This document shows, in pieces, positions 50,933 through 60,493 of a DNA stretch of 64,000 bases. The stretch lies in NCBI GenBank assembly GCA_001673575.1, contig LZME01000074.1:36718-100717 (forward strand), written 5' to 3'. The notes beneath the pieces were generated by a model that saw only the letters and a list, made by a program, of their open reading frames with translations, did not search any database and was not told where the DNA came from. The position numbers and the translations under genes are program-made. Position 1 is the stretch's first letter, and each line of letters starts with the position of its first letter. This stretch comes from Mycolicibacter heraklionensis. GTDB taxonomy: Bacteria; Actinomycetota; Actinomycetes; Mycobacteriales; Mycobacteriaceae.

Positions 50933-52933
50933 TCACCCGTCGCGGCGGGCCATCTCCGCCAGCATCGCGTTGTAGGCGGCCAGGTCGGCGTCGTCATCGC
51001 GTTCGGCGGCGCGGTCGAGACGCTTGGCGATGCGCCGGTCACTGCGATGCCACTGCACCAGCAGTGCGATCATCACCATGAGCAGGGGCAATTCGCCTGC
51101 TGACCAGGTGATGCCGCCGCCCAGGTGCTGGTCGCCGGCCAAATCGGTGTGCCAGGGCAGGCCCAGCGCACCGTAGAACCACTCCCCGAGCACCTTGTGC
51201 ATCCCCATCAGGAAGACCCCGAAGAAGCCGTGCAGCGGCAGCGAGGCGAACACCACCGCCAGCTTGGCCAGCGGTGAGATGGGCCGCGGGGTGGGGTCCA
51301 CGCCGATCACGACCCAATAGAAGAGGTAGCCGCTGAGGATGAAGTGGATGTTCATCGCGAGGTGCCCGGCGTGACTGCCGGCGATCGAGTCGAAGAGGCT
51401 GCTGAAGTAGAGCCCGTAAAAACCGACGACGAAGATCACCGCCGCGATGATCGGATTGGTGAGGACCCGCGAAACCCGACTGTGCAGCGCGGCCAGCAGC
51501 CATTCCCGCATTCCGGGCGGCTCGCCGCGACCGGCGACCGGCAGCGCCCGTAGCGCCAGCGTGGTCGGCCCGCCCAGCACCAGCAGGATCGGCACCAGCA
51601 TCGACAGCAGCATGTGCACGGCCATGTGCATGCTGAACATCGCCGGCATGTAGCGACCGGTGCCCGACGAGGTGGCGAACAGCAGAGTCAGGCAGCCCAG
51701 CATCCAGGCGGTGGTGCGGCCCGCGGGCCAGGCGTCACCGCGGCGGCGCAGCCGCAGCACTCCGGCCAGATACACGCCGGCCAGAACTATCGCGGCGGTA
51801 CCGAAGACGACGTCGTATCGCCAGTCGAACAGGATTCGGGCCACGGTCGGCGGGCCGGCGAAGTCGTAGCCGATCTTGACCATCGGGACCGACGGGTTGA
51901 GCACCGTCGGCGGGGGTGGCGGGGTGCGGCCCAGCCCCACCGCGACGCCGAAGGTGAGCGCGAAGACGACGGCCTCGGTCAGCGCCAGGCGGATCAGTGG
52001 GGCGCGCTTGTTCGGGTCTTCCTGCAGTGCGGCCACCCCGCGGCGCCGCTGCCAGGCTCCGAGGGCGCCGAGCACACACAGGGCGACGAACTTGGCCACC
52101 ACCAATTGGCCGTACGGCGTGGTCAGCAGATCGGCGAGGGTCAGGCGAACCAGCGCGTTGAGCACTCCGGACAGGCCCATCGCCACGAAGCACCACAGCG
52201 CCACGGTGGAGAAGCGCCGGGAGGCCAGGGCGGCGTGCTCCCCGCCGCGGATCGCGTGGACCAGCAGCGCCAGCAGGCCGCCGGCCCACAGGCCCGCGGC
52301 GATCAGGTGGATGAGCAGGCTGTTGGTGGCCAGGTCGTGTGACCCGCCGGCGGCCGAATGCCCAGTCAACCCCAGCGGGATCAGGGTCAGCAGCGAACCC
52401 GCCAGCAGCACCGGTGTCCAGGACCAGCGCAGCACGGGCAGGCTCGCCAGTGTCACCAGCGCGGCCAGCAGCGCGGTCCACCGCCAGGCCGACGCGGTGT
52501 CGACCAGCCCGGCGAACGACCAGGCCGTCGCCGGGTCGAGGAACTCCGACAACGGGTGCCCGGAGACATCGGAGATCGTCAACGGAACCAGTAGCGCGGC
52601 ACACACCGCCCAGGCTCCCGACGCCGCCGTGCCCCACCGCAGCGCACGGTAGCCGGCGACGTCGAGGACCCCGCTTTCCTGCGGCGGCACCAGGAACGCC
52701 GCCAGCAGAAACGATCCCACCGCCAGCACGGCGGCCATCTCGCCGGCCGCCCGCACAAACGGCAGTCCCAGCGTGGTCACCGGGCCCGGGTCGGGCAGGC
52801 CGGTCGCGGTCAGGGCATCGGCCAACGACAGCGCCCCGATCCCGGCGGCGATGCATCCGGCCAGGATCGCCAGTCCGGTCAGCATCGGCACCAAGATCGC
52901 CGCGCGGCCGCGGGTCGCCGAAGTAGCCGTCAT
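50933..52933 (-). CDS. Bifunctional CopD / CtaG-type membrane protein (Rv0102-like)
   Basis: A 666-residue membrane protein with about fourteen hydrophobic segments. The first half resembles copper-resistance protein CopD; the second half (about 380-640), with HMAVHMLLSMLVP and LAMNIHFILSGYLFYW, resembles CtaG/Caa3 assembly proteins. It likely handles copper for cytochrome oxidase assembly, as inferred for Rv0102. It is not at this locus in M. tuberculosis. Confidence 0.82.
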   Translation of the reverse strand: MTATSATRGRAAILVPMLTGLAILAGCIAAGIGALSLADALTATGLPDPGPVTTLGLPFVRAAGEMAAVLAVGSFLLAAFLVPPQESGVLDVAGYRALRWGTAASGAWAVCAALLVPLTISDVSGHPLSEFLDPATAWSFAGLVDTASAWRWTALLAALVTLASLPVLRWSWTPVLLAGSLLTLIPLGLTGHSAAGGSHDLATNSLLIHLIAAGLWAGGLLALLVHAIRGGEHAALASRRFSTVALWCFVAMGLSGVLNALVRLTLADLLTTPYGQLVVAKFVALCVLGALGAWQRRRGVAALQEDPNKRAPLIRLALTEAVVFALTFGVAVGLGRTPPPPPTVLNPSVPMVKIGYDFAGPPTVARILFDWRYDVVFGTAAIVLAGVYLAGVLRLRRRGDAWPAGRTTAWMLGCLTLLFATSSGTGRYMPAMFSMHMAVHMLLSMLVPILLVLGGPTTLALRALPVAGRGEPPGMREWLLAALHSRVSRVLTNPIIAAVIFVVGFYGLYFSSLFDSIAGSHAGHLAMNIHFILSGYLFYWVVIGVDPTPRPISPLAKLAVVFASLPLHGFFGVFLMGMHKVLGEWFYGALGLPWHTDLAGDQHLGGGITWSAGELPLLMVMIALLVQWHRSDRRIAKRLDRAAERDDDADLAAYNAMLAEMARRDG

Positions 52934-53000
52934 GGCTCCCAGCGTATGGTGCGCGCCCGCCGCGCCGCATACCAGGCGGGCGACGTTGTGGCCCGCCCCG

Positions 53001-55355
53001 CTACCTGCTCATTCCCCGCCAGTGCCGTCGCACCTCCATGTCCCGGGCGGCAAACGCCTCCCGGGCGATGCGGGCAATGTGGTCGGAGTCCTGCAGGATT
53101 CCTCGCAGTTCAGACCGGAACGCTTTGCGGCGTCCCGCCAGATCCGGCGCGGGTTCCAGCAGGCCTTGATCGGCGACCACCTGACATGCGGTCGCAAACA
53201 GCAGGGTGGACACCGATTCGCTGCTGCGAACGCGTCCCTGCGCCACGTACTGGCGGCCGACTCCCAAGGCCAACTGTGTCAGTTCGTTCTCGCCGATGTC
53301 GGGCGGTGCGTCGCAGAGCACATCGGCGACGATCGCGTAGGACTCGAAGAACACCCGCAGCATGACGTCGGAGGTCACTGGTGTCTTCTCCGAGAGAATG
53401 CCGTCGATCTCGGCGCCACCGGCGCCGACCCTGGCCTGCCAGTCACCGAACCAGGACATCTCCTCGGCGATGTTGTCGCGGAACGACGCGGAGTCGGCGA
53501 AGTAGAAGTCGAACTTGAGCAGGTCGCGCAGCCGCATCGCCTGCGTCCAGAACGCGTCCAGCCGGTCGCCTTCGCCGCGGCCGGCGTGCGCCAGGGCCAG
53601 TTCGACGATCGAGGTCTCCAGGAAGGCGTGGATCACCGAGTTGCGGTAGAACGACGCGGCGTGCTCGTCTTCGGGGGCGATCCGCCACACCGACTCGCGC
53701 CCGCCGTCGACCCGGGTGACCGGGTGCCCGTTGGACAACGCATCCACCGCTGCGCGGACGCCGTCGCGGCTACGCAGCCGCAAACCACTGGTGGAGATCG
53801 GGGTCTGCTTGCGTTCCAGGTAATCCAGGCCGGCCTGCAGCGAATGGTGGATCTGGTCCAGCGTCAACGCCAGTCCGTGCGTGGTCAGCAGCAACGCCGA
53901 CACCAGGCCGGTCGCGCTGATCGGGGTGACGCGCTGGATCCGCCAAGCCACCTCGATGGCCATCTTCTGCATGGCCAACCGTTTGGCGTCCGGGTCGGTC
54001 GCGGCCGCGCTGTCGGGGTCACCGAGGTACTGGCGCATCGATACGGCCTCGGGGAAACGCACGTAGATCTTGCCGTAGTTGCGTTCGCCCTGCGCCTTGA
54101 TGAAGCGGTAGAGCCAGCGGATCCCCTCGGGGGTCTTCTCCCCGCCGCGGGCGTAGGCGGCGTACTCGTCCGTTTCGTGCAGTTGGTCGAAACTGATCGA
54201 AACACCTTGCAGGAGAACATCTTCAGTGCGGTTGTCCAGATAGGCGTCGGCGACGTAGGTCATCAGCCCGAGCTTGGGGGGCAGCATCTTGCCGGTACGC
54301 GACCGGGTGCCCTCAATGGACCAGCTCAGGTTGAACCGTTTTTCCATCACGTAGCCGACGTACTCCTTGAGCACGTATTTGTAGAGCGGGTTGTTGCCGA
54401 TGCTGCGGCGGATGAAGATCACGCCGGAGCGGCGCAGCAACGGCCCCATCAATCCGAACGACAGATTGATACCGGCGAAGACGTGGACCGGAGGAAGCCG
54501 GTTCTCCTGCATCGCCACCGGCATAACCGCGCCGTCGATGTAGGACCGGTGGGAGAACAGCAGCACCGCGGGGTGGTTCTCCAGCGCGGTGCGCAGTGCC
54601 GCGACCTGATACTCGTCGTAGTCGATCTCGGGGTCGAAGCCGCGGCTGAGCATCCGGGTCAAGACGGCGACCATGTCGACCGAGACCCGACTCCAGCCGG
54701 TGGACAGCTCGTCGAGCATCTTGCCGGCTTCGTCGACGGTGGCGCCCGGAATGGCTTCCAGTCCTTCGCGGAAACGAGTGGAGGCCAAGATCTCCGGTTT
54801 CACCAGCCGCGGAGACTTGTACTGCGGGCCCAGGATCCGGTTCTCGGCGCGCTCCAGCGCCAGCACTGCGCGGCGCGTGACGAAATGCGCGAAGTCCCGC
54901 GGGTTTTCACCGACGGTGTTCTCACTCCACTGGCTGCGCAGGTCGGCGACGCTGGCCGGCTCACCCACCACGACGCGGGCCAGCGACGACTCGGTCCGCA
55001 GAATCTGGCGCTGTTGGCGTTCACTGGGTCGATACGGATTGCGGCCGGGCAGCAAGGCGGCCACCCGCTTCAGGGCGGAGGCTTCGGCGCGGGGCATCCA
55101 GAAAACTCGCACCGGCAGGATCGACCGCCGCTCGTCGCGTTCGAGGTGTCCGACCAGCCGAGCCATCGCGCCGGGCGAGCGCTGCGACGGGTCGAGCTCC
55201 AGCAGTTCGATGCGGTCGCCGCGGCGGCCGTCCCGGTACCGTTCCAGCCACTCGTGAACGAGGTCGGCCTCCACCGGCGACGACACGTAGGCCAAAACCA
55301 GGGTGTCGGCGGTTGCGGTGGACCCCGAGGGGTCGGTGGCCGGTGATGTCGTCAC
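53001..55355 (-). CDS. plsB2: Glycerol-3-phosphate acyltransferase
   Basis: Membrane-associated first enzyme of phospholipid and triacylglycerol synthesis. The 784 residues contain the acyltransferase motif FSHRSYIDG (HX4D; His269), an EGTRSRTGK substrate segment, and a helical N-terminal domain. Its ATG overlaps the plsC stop by 4 nt and it is the last gene of WS/DGAT-plsC-plsB2. The length is near the ~789 of Rv2482c. Confidence 0.94.
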   Translation of the reverse strand: MTTSPATDPSGSTATADTLVLAYVSSPVEADLVHEWLERYRDGRRGDRIELLELDPSQRSPGAMARLVGHLERDERRSILPVRVFWMPRAEASALKRVAALLPGRNPYRPSERQQRQILRTESSLARVVVGEPASVADLRSQWSENTVGENPRDFAHFVTRRAVLALERAENRILGPQYKSPRLVKPEILASTRFREGLEAIPGATVDEAGKMLDELSTGWSRVSVDMVAVLTRMLSRGFDPEIDYDEYQVAALRTALENHPAVLLFSHRSYIDGAVMPVAMQENRLPPVHVFAGINLSFGLMGPLLRRSGVIFIRRSIGNNPLYKYVLKEYVGYVMEKRFNLSWSIEGTRSRTGKMLPPKLGLMTYVADAYLDNRTEDVLLQGVSISFDQLHETDEYAAYARGGEKTPEGIRWLYRFIKAQGERNYGKIYVRFPEAVSMRQYLGDPDSAAATDPDAKRLAMQKMAIEVAWRIQRVTPISATGLVSALLLTTHGLALTLDQIHHSLQAGLDYLERKQTPISTSGLRLRSRDGVRAAVDALSNGHPVTRVDGGRESVWRIAPEDEHAASFYRNSVIHAFLETSIVELALAHAGRGEGDRLDAFWTQAMRLRDLLKFDFYFADSASFRDNIAEEMSWFGDWQARVGAGGAEIDGILSEKTPVTSDVMLRVFFESYAIVADVLCDAPPDIGENELTQLALGVGRQYVAQGRVRSSESVSTLLFATACQVVADQGLLEPAPDLAGRRKAFRSELRGILQDSDHIARIAREAFAARDMEVRRHWRGMSR

Positions 55356-56971
55356 TGCTCCCCCTTCGGGGCCGGCGGCTTCTTGGCCGGAGCTTTCTTG
55401 GCGGGGGCTTTCTTGGCGGCAACCTTTTTCGCCGGCGTCTTCTTAGCCGGGGCCTTCTTGGCCGCTGACTTCTTGGCCGCTGGCTTGGGTGACCAGGCCG
55501 GCAACTCGTCGACCGGCCAGTCGGCCAGGGTGTCCAGGTACAGCTGGCGGACCTCCGCAATCCGCTCCGGCAGCGTGTCGATCGTCCAGTCCTCGACCGA
55601 GATCGCCGGGAACACCGCGACGTCGACGGTGCCCGGGTGAGCGCTCATCGAGTCCCGGGCGGCGACCACCTCGGCGTTGCGGATGATCACCGGCACGATC
55701 GGTATCCCGGCCGCCATTGCGAGCCGGAACGGCCCCTTCTTGAACGGGCCCACCCCGGTGGTGTCCACCCGGGTCCCTTCGGGCGCGATCACCACCGACA
55801 GACCGCGCTTGGCACGCTCTTCGACCTGTTGTAGAGACTCCACGGCCGCTGCCGCGTCGTCCCGGTCGATGAACACCATCTCGGTCAGCTTCCCCAGTGG
55901 ACCGGCGATCGGGTCTCTCTCCAGCTCACGTTTGCCGACGCTGATCCAGTTGTCACGCACCAGCGAGGCGGTGATCACCGGATCGACCTGGTTGCGGTGG
56001 TTGAAGATGAACACCGCCGGCCGGGTTGCGGTGAGGTTCTCCTTGCCGATCACGTTGAGCCGCACGCCATTGAGCCCCAACAGCACCTGCGGGAACAGCG
56101 CGGTGAAGAAGTTGACGCCTCGGCGCCGGCTGCCGCTGAGCAGGCCCAGTCCGATCGCGCCAGCGCCCACCGGAACGATCGAGCTGAGGCCGGCCAGATT
56201 CCGCAATTGGCCGACGACCCCGCTGCCGCGGCTGCTGAACTGCAGGATCGGCCAACCGCGCTTGCGAGCGACCGAGGCCATCTTGCCCTCGGGGTTCGTC
56301 GGTCGCGGATTGCCGACCAGATGCATCAGCGCGACGTCCTCATCCCCGTCGGCGTAGAAGTAGCTGTCTTGCAGGTCGATGTCGTGTTCGGCGGCGAATT
56401 TCTGCACCGCGGCGGCCTTGCCCGGCCCCCACAGGATCGGTTCGACCACCTCTCCGGTGAGCACACCGTCCTCGTCAGTGACGAAGGCGTTGGTGAGCGT
56501 GTTGGTGATGCCCAGGAAACGGGCCACTGGTTCGACCTGGATGGTCAGCGCCGACGAGCTCAGCACCACGGTGTGCCCGCGCGCCTGGTGGGCCCGCACC
56601 ACTTCGCGCATTTCGGGGTAGATGCGTTTGGCGATCTTCTGGACGAACAGCCGCTCACCGATCTCGTCGAGGTCGCTGATCGAGCGGCCCCGCAGTGCCG
56701 AGGACGCGGTGTTGATGAGTTCCTCGAACTCGATGCGGCCGAGCTGATGGTTGAGCCCGGCCTGGATCATCCCGAATAGCTCCCCCAGCCCCATGTCGCG
56801 GCTCCGGAATCGCTCCCGGGTGAGAATCACGGCGGTGAAGCCGGCCACCAGGGTGCCGTCGAGATCGAAGAACGCACCGATCTTGGGACCGGGCGGGCTC
56901 GCCGCGATCTCGGCCACCGATCCGGGCAGCCGCATGTCGCGTGGCGGCCGAGACTTCTCGTCGTCTGTCAT
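55352..56971 (-). CDS. plsC: HAD-phosphatase / PlsC acyltransferase fusion with AKK-repeat tail
   Basis: A 539-residue bifunctional protein. The N-terminal SerB-like HAD phosphatase has FFDLDGTLV and [11 protein letters not shown]. The C-terminal 1-acylglycerol-3-phosphate acyltransferase has FNHRNQVD (HX4D) and EGTRV. The last ~45 residues are AKKAPAKK-type repeats like those of histone-like HupB. ATG 56971 overlaps the WS/DGAT stop (ATGA); the open frame to 57064 runs inside that gene and is not used. Confidence 0.93.
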   Translation of the reverse strand: MTDDEKSRPPRDMRLPGSVAEIAASPPGPKIGAFFDLDGTLVAGFTAVILTRERFRSRDMGLGELFGMIQAGLNHQLGRIEFEELINTASSALRGRSISDLDEIGERLFVQKIAKRIYPEMREVVRAHQARGHTVVLSSSALTIQVEPVARFLGITNTLTNAFVTDEDGVLTGEVVEPILWGPGKAAAVQKFAAEHDIDLQDSYFYADGDEDVALMHLVGNPRPTNPEGKMASVARKRGWPILQFSSRGSGVVGQLRNLAGLSSIVPVGAGAIGLGLLSGSRRRGVNFFTALFPQVLLGLNGVRLNVIGKENLTATRPAVFIFNHRNQVDPVITASLVRDNWISVGKRELERDPIAGPLGKLTEMVFIDRDDAAAAVESLQQVEERAKRGLSVVIAPEGTRVDTTGVGPFKKGPFRLAMAAGIPIVPVIIRNAEVVAARDSMSAHPGTVDVAVFPAISVEDWTIDTLPERIAEVRQLYLDTLADWPVDELPAWSPKPAAKKSAAKKAPAKKTPAKKVAAKKAPAKKAPAKKPPAPKGEQ

Positions 56972-58416
56972 GACTCGCCACCGGCGGTGAAGGAGGCCGG
57001 CACGCAGCGCGGCGCGGGATCTCCGGCGAGCGCCAGCACTTCGTCGAAGCCCTCCACCAGACACGTGGTGAACAGCCTCTCGTCGCGGACGGCTGCGCGG
57101 TCATAGCGGACCGTGATGGTGCACTCACCGCCCCGCGAGATCAGCACCACCATCATCGCGACACCCGGCAACGGGCCGATTCCGTAGTGCCGCAGCACCT
57201 TCGCGCCCGCGATGTAGGTTTCGCCGGGATAGAACGCCACGTTGCTGGCCTGCACGTCGGCGCTGACCACCGACTCGGTCATCTTCTCCAGAACCGGGGA
57301 CGGAAAGACACTCAGCAGCGGCGCGATGGAGCCGAGCACGTCCATCGCCGGCTCGTCACGGCGCTGGGTCATCTGAGAGCGAATCCGCTTGATCCGCTCT
57401 ACCGGGTCGGCGACTCCGACCGGTGCCGCCAGGTTCACCCCGGTGAACCGGTTGCCGCCGGCGGGATCGGCGTCGGCGCGCAGGTTTACCGGGATCGCCA
57501 TCGGCAGCGTCGCGATCGGCACCCCCAGGGCCCGGTGGTAACGCCCCAGTGCACCGGAGACGGCAGCCAGGTAGGCGTCGTTGATGGATCCGCCGCCGGC
57601 CTTGGCGGCCCGATGCAGATCCGACAGCCGCACGTCGATCGCCTGGGTCCGGCTGGCCAGGCTGCGGCGGCGCAGCAGCGGCGAGGGTTCGGCGGCTTGG
57701 CTCATCACCCGCGCGCCCGACCGGGCGTAGGTGATGGCGCCGGTCACCGCCGACAGCGGGTCGCGCACGGTGCGGGTCGCCATCGACAGCGCCCCCAACA
57801 GCACATCGCGGGTGCCGCCGAGCATCGCGATCGGCAGATGGTTGATGCCGTCGCGCATCAGGTCGCCTGACGACAAGTCCTGCGGTACCGGTTGCGGCGG
57901 CATTGACCGCGCCGGCGGATCGCGTTCGAGGTCATAGATCCGGCCGAACATCGCGGCACCGCCGACGCCGTCGGTGACCGCGTGACTCAGATGCATCAAG
58001 GTGGCGGCGCGGCCCTCGGCCAGCCCTTCCACCAGGGTCGCCGACCACAGCGGGCGCTGGATGTCCATCGGTGATTGCAGCGCCACTTCGGCGAGATCGA
58101 GCACCTCACGCAAGCCCCCGGGCTCGGGCACGCGGACCCGCCGGACATGGAAATCGAGGTTGAAGTCGGGGTCTACCACCCACCGCGGCGCAGCCGTCGG
58201 CAGCGTGGGCACCACAACCTTCTGGCGCAGCCGCAGCACCTTCCGCGAGACGTTCTCGAACAGGCTCCGGAACCGATCCCAGTCCGGGGTGGTGTCGAGC
58301 AGCTCCAGGCCCATGATCCCCGAGCGGGTGCGCGGATTGGCCTCCCCGCGGTGCAACAGGTAGTCGAGTGCACCGAGCTCGGTGGGCAAGCCGTCGGCGT
58401 CCACGAGGTCACCCAC
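56968..58416 (-). CDS. Wax ester synthase / diacylglycerol acyltransferase (WS/DGAT)
   Basis: A 482-residue acyltransferase of the WS/DGAT family, likely making triacylglycerol or wax esters. The catalytic motif reads SHAVTDG (His145), so the first His of HHxxxDG is Ser144; the catalytic second His and Asp-Gly are kept. It starts at GTG 58416. It is the first gene of the lipid operon with overlapping plsC and plsB2 (Rv2484c-2482c order). Confidence 0.9.
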   Translation of the reverse strand: MGDLVDADGLPTELGALDYLLHRGEANPRTRSGIMGLELLDTTPDWDRFRSLFENVSRKVLRLRQKVVVPTLPTAAPRWVVDPDFNLDFHVRRVRVPEPGGLREVLDLAEVALQSPMDIQRPLWSATLVEGLAEGRAATLMHLSHAVTDGVGGAAMFGRIYDLERDPPARSMPPQPVPQDLSSGDLMRDGINHLPIAMLGGTRDVLLGALSMATRTVRDPLSAVTGAITYARSGARVMSQAAEPSPLLRRRSLASRTQAIDVRLSDLHRAAKAGGGSINDAYLAAVSGALGRYHRALGVPIATLPMAIPVNLRADADPAGGNRFTGVNLAAPVGVADPVERIKRIRSQMTQRRDEPAMDVLGSIAPLLSVFPSPVLEKMTESVVSADVQASNVAFYPGETYIAGAKVLRHYGIGPLPGVAMMVVLISRGGECTITVRYDRAAVRDERLFTTCLVEGFDEVLALAGDPAPRCVPASFTAGGES

Positions 58417-58843
58417 GCCGAGCTCCCCGCGCTGCAGTCCGACCTGCTCGGCGCACCGAGGCTGTCACCACACACCACTCCTGATTCACAGACGTCACGA
58501 GCACCATTCAACGCTAGTTGTTTGCCCCCGGCGACAGGTGTCGATTGGCGCAGATCGGATGCCTGCCGGCGAATCGAAATACCGTGTTGGCCGGTTGAAT
58601 TGGAAACCGGCGGTTTAGCGAGGCTCGACGAAGGAGAGCCGAAGCTAGAACCGCCGCATAAGCCCCGCGGTTTAGCGAGGCTCGACGAAGGAGAGCCGAA
58701 GCTAGAACCGCCGCATGAGCCCGGCGGTTTAGCGAGGCTCGACGAAGGAGCGCCGAAGCTAGAACCGCCCCGTGTATCCGGCCTGCGGCTTTGCTCGGTC
58801 GGCGCAGATCCACCTCTACCAGCGGATAAACTGGACCCGCATT
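58417..58843. other. Intergenic region, WS/DGAT operon to tRNA-Arg
   Basis: Over 400 bp without a convincing gene. The frames that cross it are made open by the 57-bp repeat array. A TTGAAT-17-TGAATC pair on the minus strand (near 58487-58515) is a weak promoter candidate for the lipid operon. The rest is the tandem repeat and tRNA leader. Confidence 0.5.
58609..58769. repeat. 57-bp tandem repeat array, about 2.8 copies, palindromic
   Basis: Three units start with GCGGTTTAGCGAGGCTC at 58610, 58667 and 58724 and end in GAACCGCC. Each unit can fold with outer GGCGGTT/AACCGCC arms and an inner GGCTC/GAGCC arm; the third copy breaks the inner arm (GCGCC). Linkers between units (about 10 nt) differ slightly. 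No spacers of CRISPR type are present. Confidence 0.9.
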
Positions 58844-58917
58844 GCCTCCGTAGCTCAGGTGGATAGAGCACATGACTTCTAATCTTGTGGTCGCAGGTTC
58901 GAGTCCTGCCGGGGGCG
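58844..58917 (+). tRNA. tRNA-Arg (anticodon TCT)
   Basis: A 74-nt cloverleaf. The acceptor stem is GCCTCCG / CGGGGGC with a G.U pair, the anticodon loop CTTCTAA gives TCT, the T-arm is GCAGG TTCGAGT CCTGC, and the discriminator base is G. CCA is not encoded, unlike the other two tRNAs here. Confidence 0.93.
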
Positions 58918-58990
58918 CAGCAGCGTTGTATGGCTTCGGGTGATGCTTGACAGCGGCTTCGGTTGATCCTTGACGCAGCAGCCGGGGGCG

Positions 58991-59407
58991 ATGAGCTCAA
59001 GTAGCGGCGATCGGCCCGGCTACCGTTACCGGATGCCACCTCGACGCAGGTTTCCGTCTGCCAAAACCTCGGGGGCGGCTCGCGCGCGTTACGCGACGCG
59101 ACGGCGACGACGGCTCGCTCGTGTCGACAACGACCTCACCGCCACCCAGTGGGACACCATCCTCGACGCGTGGGGCAGCTGCGCATACTGCCAGATGACG
59201 AGCACGGCGTTGCAGCGCGACTGCATTGTTCCGATCTCGCGTGGCGGCCGCTACACCCTCGAAAACGTGGTCCCTGCCTGCGCCGCCTGCAACGCAAGCA
59301 AACACAACCGCGAGGTCACCGAGTGGCTTCGTCGCAAGAAGCTTGACGAACGCACGTTCCTGCTACGCCACGCGACCATCTTGCGGGCCCTGCAGCACAG
59401 CGATTAG
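58991..59407 (+). CDS. HNH endonuclease-family protein near tRNA-Arg
   Basis: A small HNH protein (138 residues) with an Arg-rich N-terminal stretch (RYATRRRRRLAR), then CAYCQMTSTALQRDCIVPISRGGRYTLENVVPACAACNASK, the zinc-bound HNH core. The start is uncertain: ATG 58991 or ATG 59033 (MPPRRRF). It is separate from the Rv2469c-like protein and only weakly similar outside the HNH core. Possibly a domesticated mobile endonuclease; the target is unknown. Confidence 0.75.
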   Translation: MSSSSGDRPGYRYRMPPRRRFPSAKTSGAARARYATRRRRRLARVDNDLTATQWDTILDAWGSCAYCQMTSTALQRDCIVPISRGGRYTLENVVPACAACNASKHNREVTEWLRRKKLDERTFLLRHATILRALQHSD

Positions 59408-59542
59408 CACCGGGGATTCGGCAAGTAGCCGGGCTAGCCACTAGTCTGGAGCGTCAACGATCAACCAAGGACGATCCGTCAACGCATCGACCGCCGCCGA
59501 ACAGCGGCGCGTCGGCCGCGGCGGAACGCCACAAGCCCGGTT

Positions 59543-59563
59543 CGCGCGACATCGCGTCGCGCG
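59543..59563 (+). other. Hairpin in the leader of the microprotein ORF
   Basis: Perfect 8-bp stem CGCGCGAC / GTCGCGCG with an ATCGC loop, 40 nt upstream of the ATG at 59604. It may be a terminator for the HNH gene or a structured leader of the small ORF. Confidence 0.4.
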
Positions 59564-59603
59564 GAACGACAAGGAGACCGGGCAAATCGCGAAAGGCAGA
59601 TCC

Positions 59604-59693
59604 ATGAGCCACGAACGGGCGCTCATCTTCTTCACCATGTTCATGATCGCGATGGTGGGGGTGACCGCAGGGGTCGTCACCTGGATCGGCTGA
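59604..59693 (+). CDS. 29-residue membrane microprotein ORF
   Basis: ATG 59604 has GAAAGG upstream at 9 nt. The product MSHERALIFFTMFMIAMVGV plus nine more residues ends at TGA 59693. It has a single hydrophobic helix (about 7-27) and a charged N-terminus, so it should sit in the membrane. It ends 31 nt before echA14 on the same strand. No family was recognised, and it is too short for common gene finders. Confidence 0.55.
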   Translation: MSHERALIFFTMFMIAMVGVTAGVVTWIG

Positions 59694-59724
59694 TCGATCC
59701 CCACCGCGGTAGCGTCGTCGCGCT

Positions 59725-60483
59725 ATGACACGTCCCGATCTCGTCTTATACAGCGTCACCGACCGTGTGGCGCTGATCACCGTCAACGATCCGGACCGGC
59801 GTAATGCCGTCACCGGCACGATGTCGGTGCAGCTGCGGGCCGCCGTGGAGCGGGCCGAAGCCGACCCCGGGGTGCACGCGGTGGTGGTCACCGGCGCGGG
59901 CCGGGCGTTCTGCGCCGGCGCCGACCTGTCGGCCCTCGGTGCGGCGACCGAGGACGGACTGTTGGCCCTGTACGACGGGTTCATGGCGGTCGCACAGTGC
60001 ACGTTGCCCACGATCGCCGCGGTCAACGGTGCCGCGGTGGGCGCGGGCCTGAACCTGGCGCTGGCCGCCGACGTGCGTATCGCCGGTCCGGCGGCGCTGT
60101 TCGACGCCCGCTTCCAGCAGTTGGGTCTGCATCCCGGCGGCGGTGCCACCTGGATGCTGCACCGGGCGGTCGGTCCTCAGGTGGCCCGGGCCGCCCTGTT
60201 GTTCGGCATGCGTTTCGACGCCGAGGCAGCGGTGCGGCACGGCTTGGCGCTGCAGATCGACGACGACCCGGTCACCGCGGCGATGAACCTGGCCGCCGGG
60301 CCGGCGTCGGCGCCTCGGCAGGTGGTTTTGGCGACCAAGGCGACGATGCGCGCCACCGCCAGTCCCGGTGCGATCGAGGGCGACCAACACGAGTTCGCCA
60401 AGCAGACCGAGCTGGGTCCGCAGGCAGCCACCGTCGAGTCGCCGGAATTCGCCGCACGGCTGGCCGCAGCGCAGCGCAAATAA
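59725..60483 (+). CDS. echA14: Enoyl-CoA hydratase/isomerase
   Basis: Crotonase-fold protein of 252 residues. It has [10 protein letters not shown] and the oxyanion-hole segment [21 protein letters not shown]. The second catalytic acid region, [16 protein letters not shown], has Pro-Gly-Gly where hydratases usually keep Glu, so hydratase activity is uncertain. Symbol by synteny with Rv2486. It converges with bkdC. Confidence 0.85.
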   Translation: MTRPDLVLYSVTDRVALITVNDPDRRNAVTGTMSVQLRAAVERAEADPGVHAVVVTGAGRAFCAGADLSALGAATEDGLLALYDGFMAVAQCTLPTIAAVNGAAVGAGLNLALAADVRIAGPAALFDARFQQLGLHPGGGATWMLHRAVGPQVARAALLFGMRFDAEAAVRHGLALQIDDDPVTAAMNLAAGPASAPRQVVLATKATMRATASPGAIEGDQHEFAKQTELGPQAATVESPEFAARLAAAQRK

Positions 60484-60493
60484 CCGCGCCCGA

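Noticed and set aside
52773-55346. 857-residue open frame on the plus strand
   Set aside because: Antisense to plsB2; composition of a shadow frame and the real gene has clear HX4D motifs.
58609-58769. Possible CRISPR array
   Set aside because: Units are 57 bp with only about 10-nt near-constant linkers, no unique spacers and no cas genes nearby.
58075-58866. Open frame through the 57-bp repeats (19-residue repeat units)
   Set aside because: A 57-bp unit is divisible by three, so frames remain open through it by chance; the frame also overlaps WS/DGAT antisense and enters tRNA-Arg.
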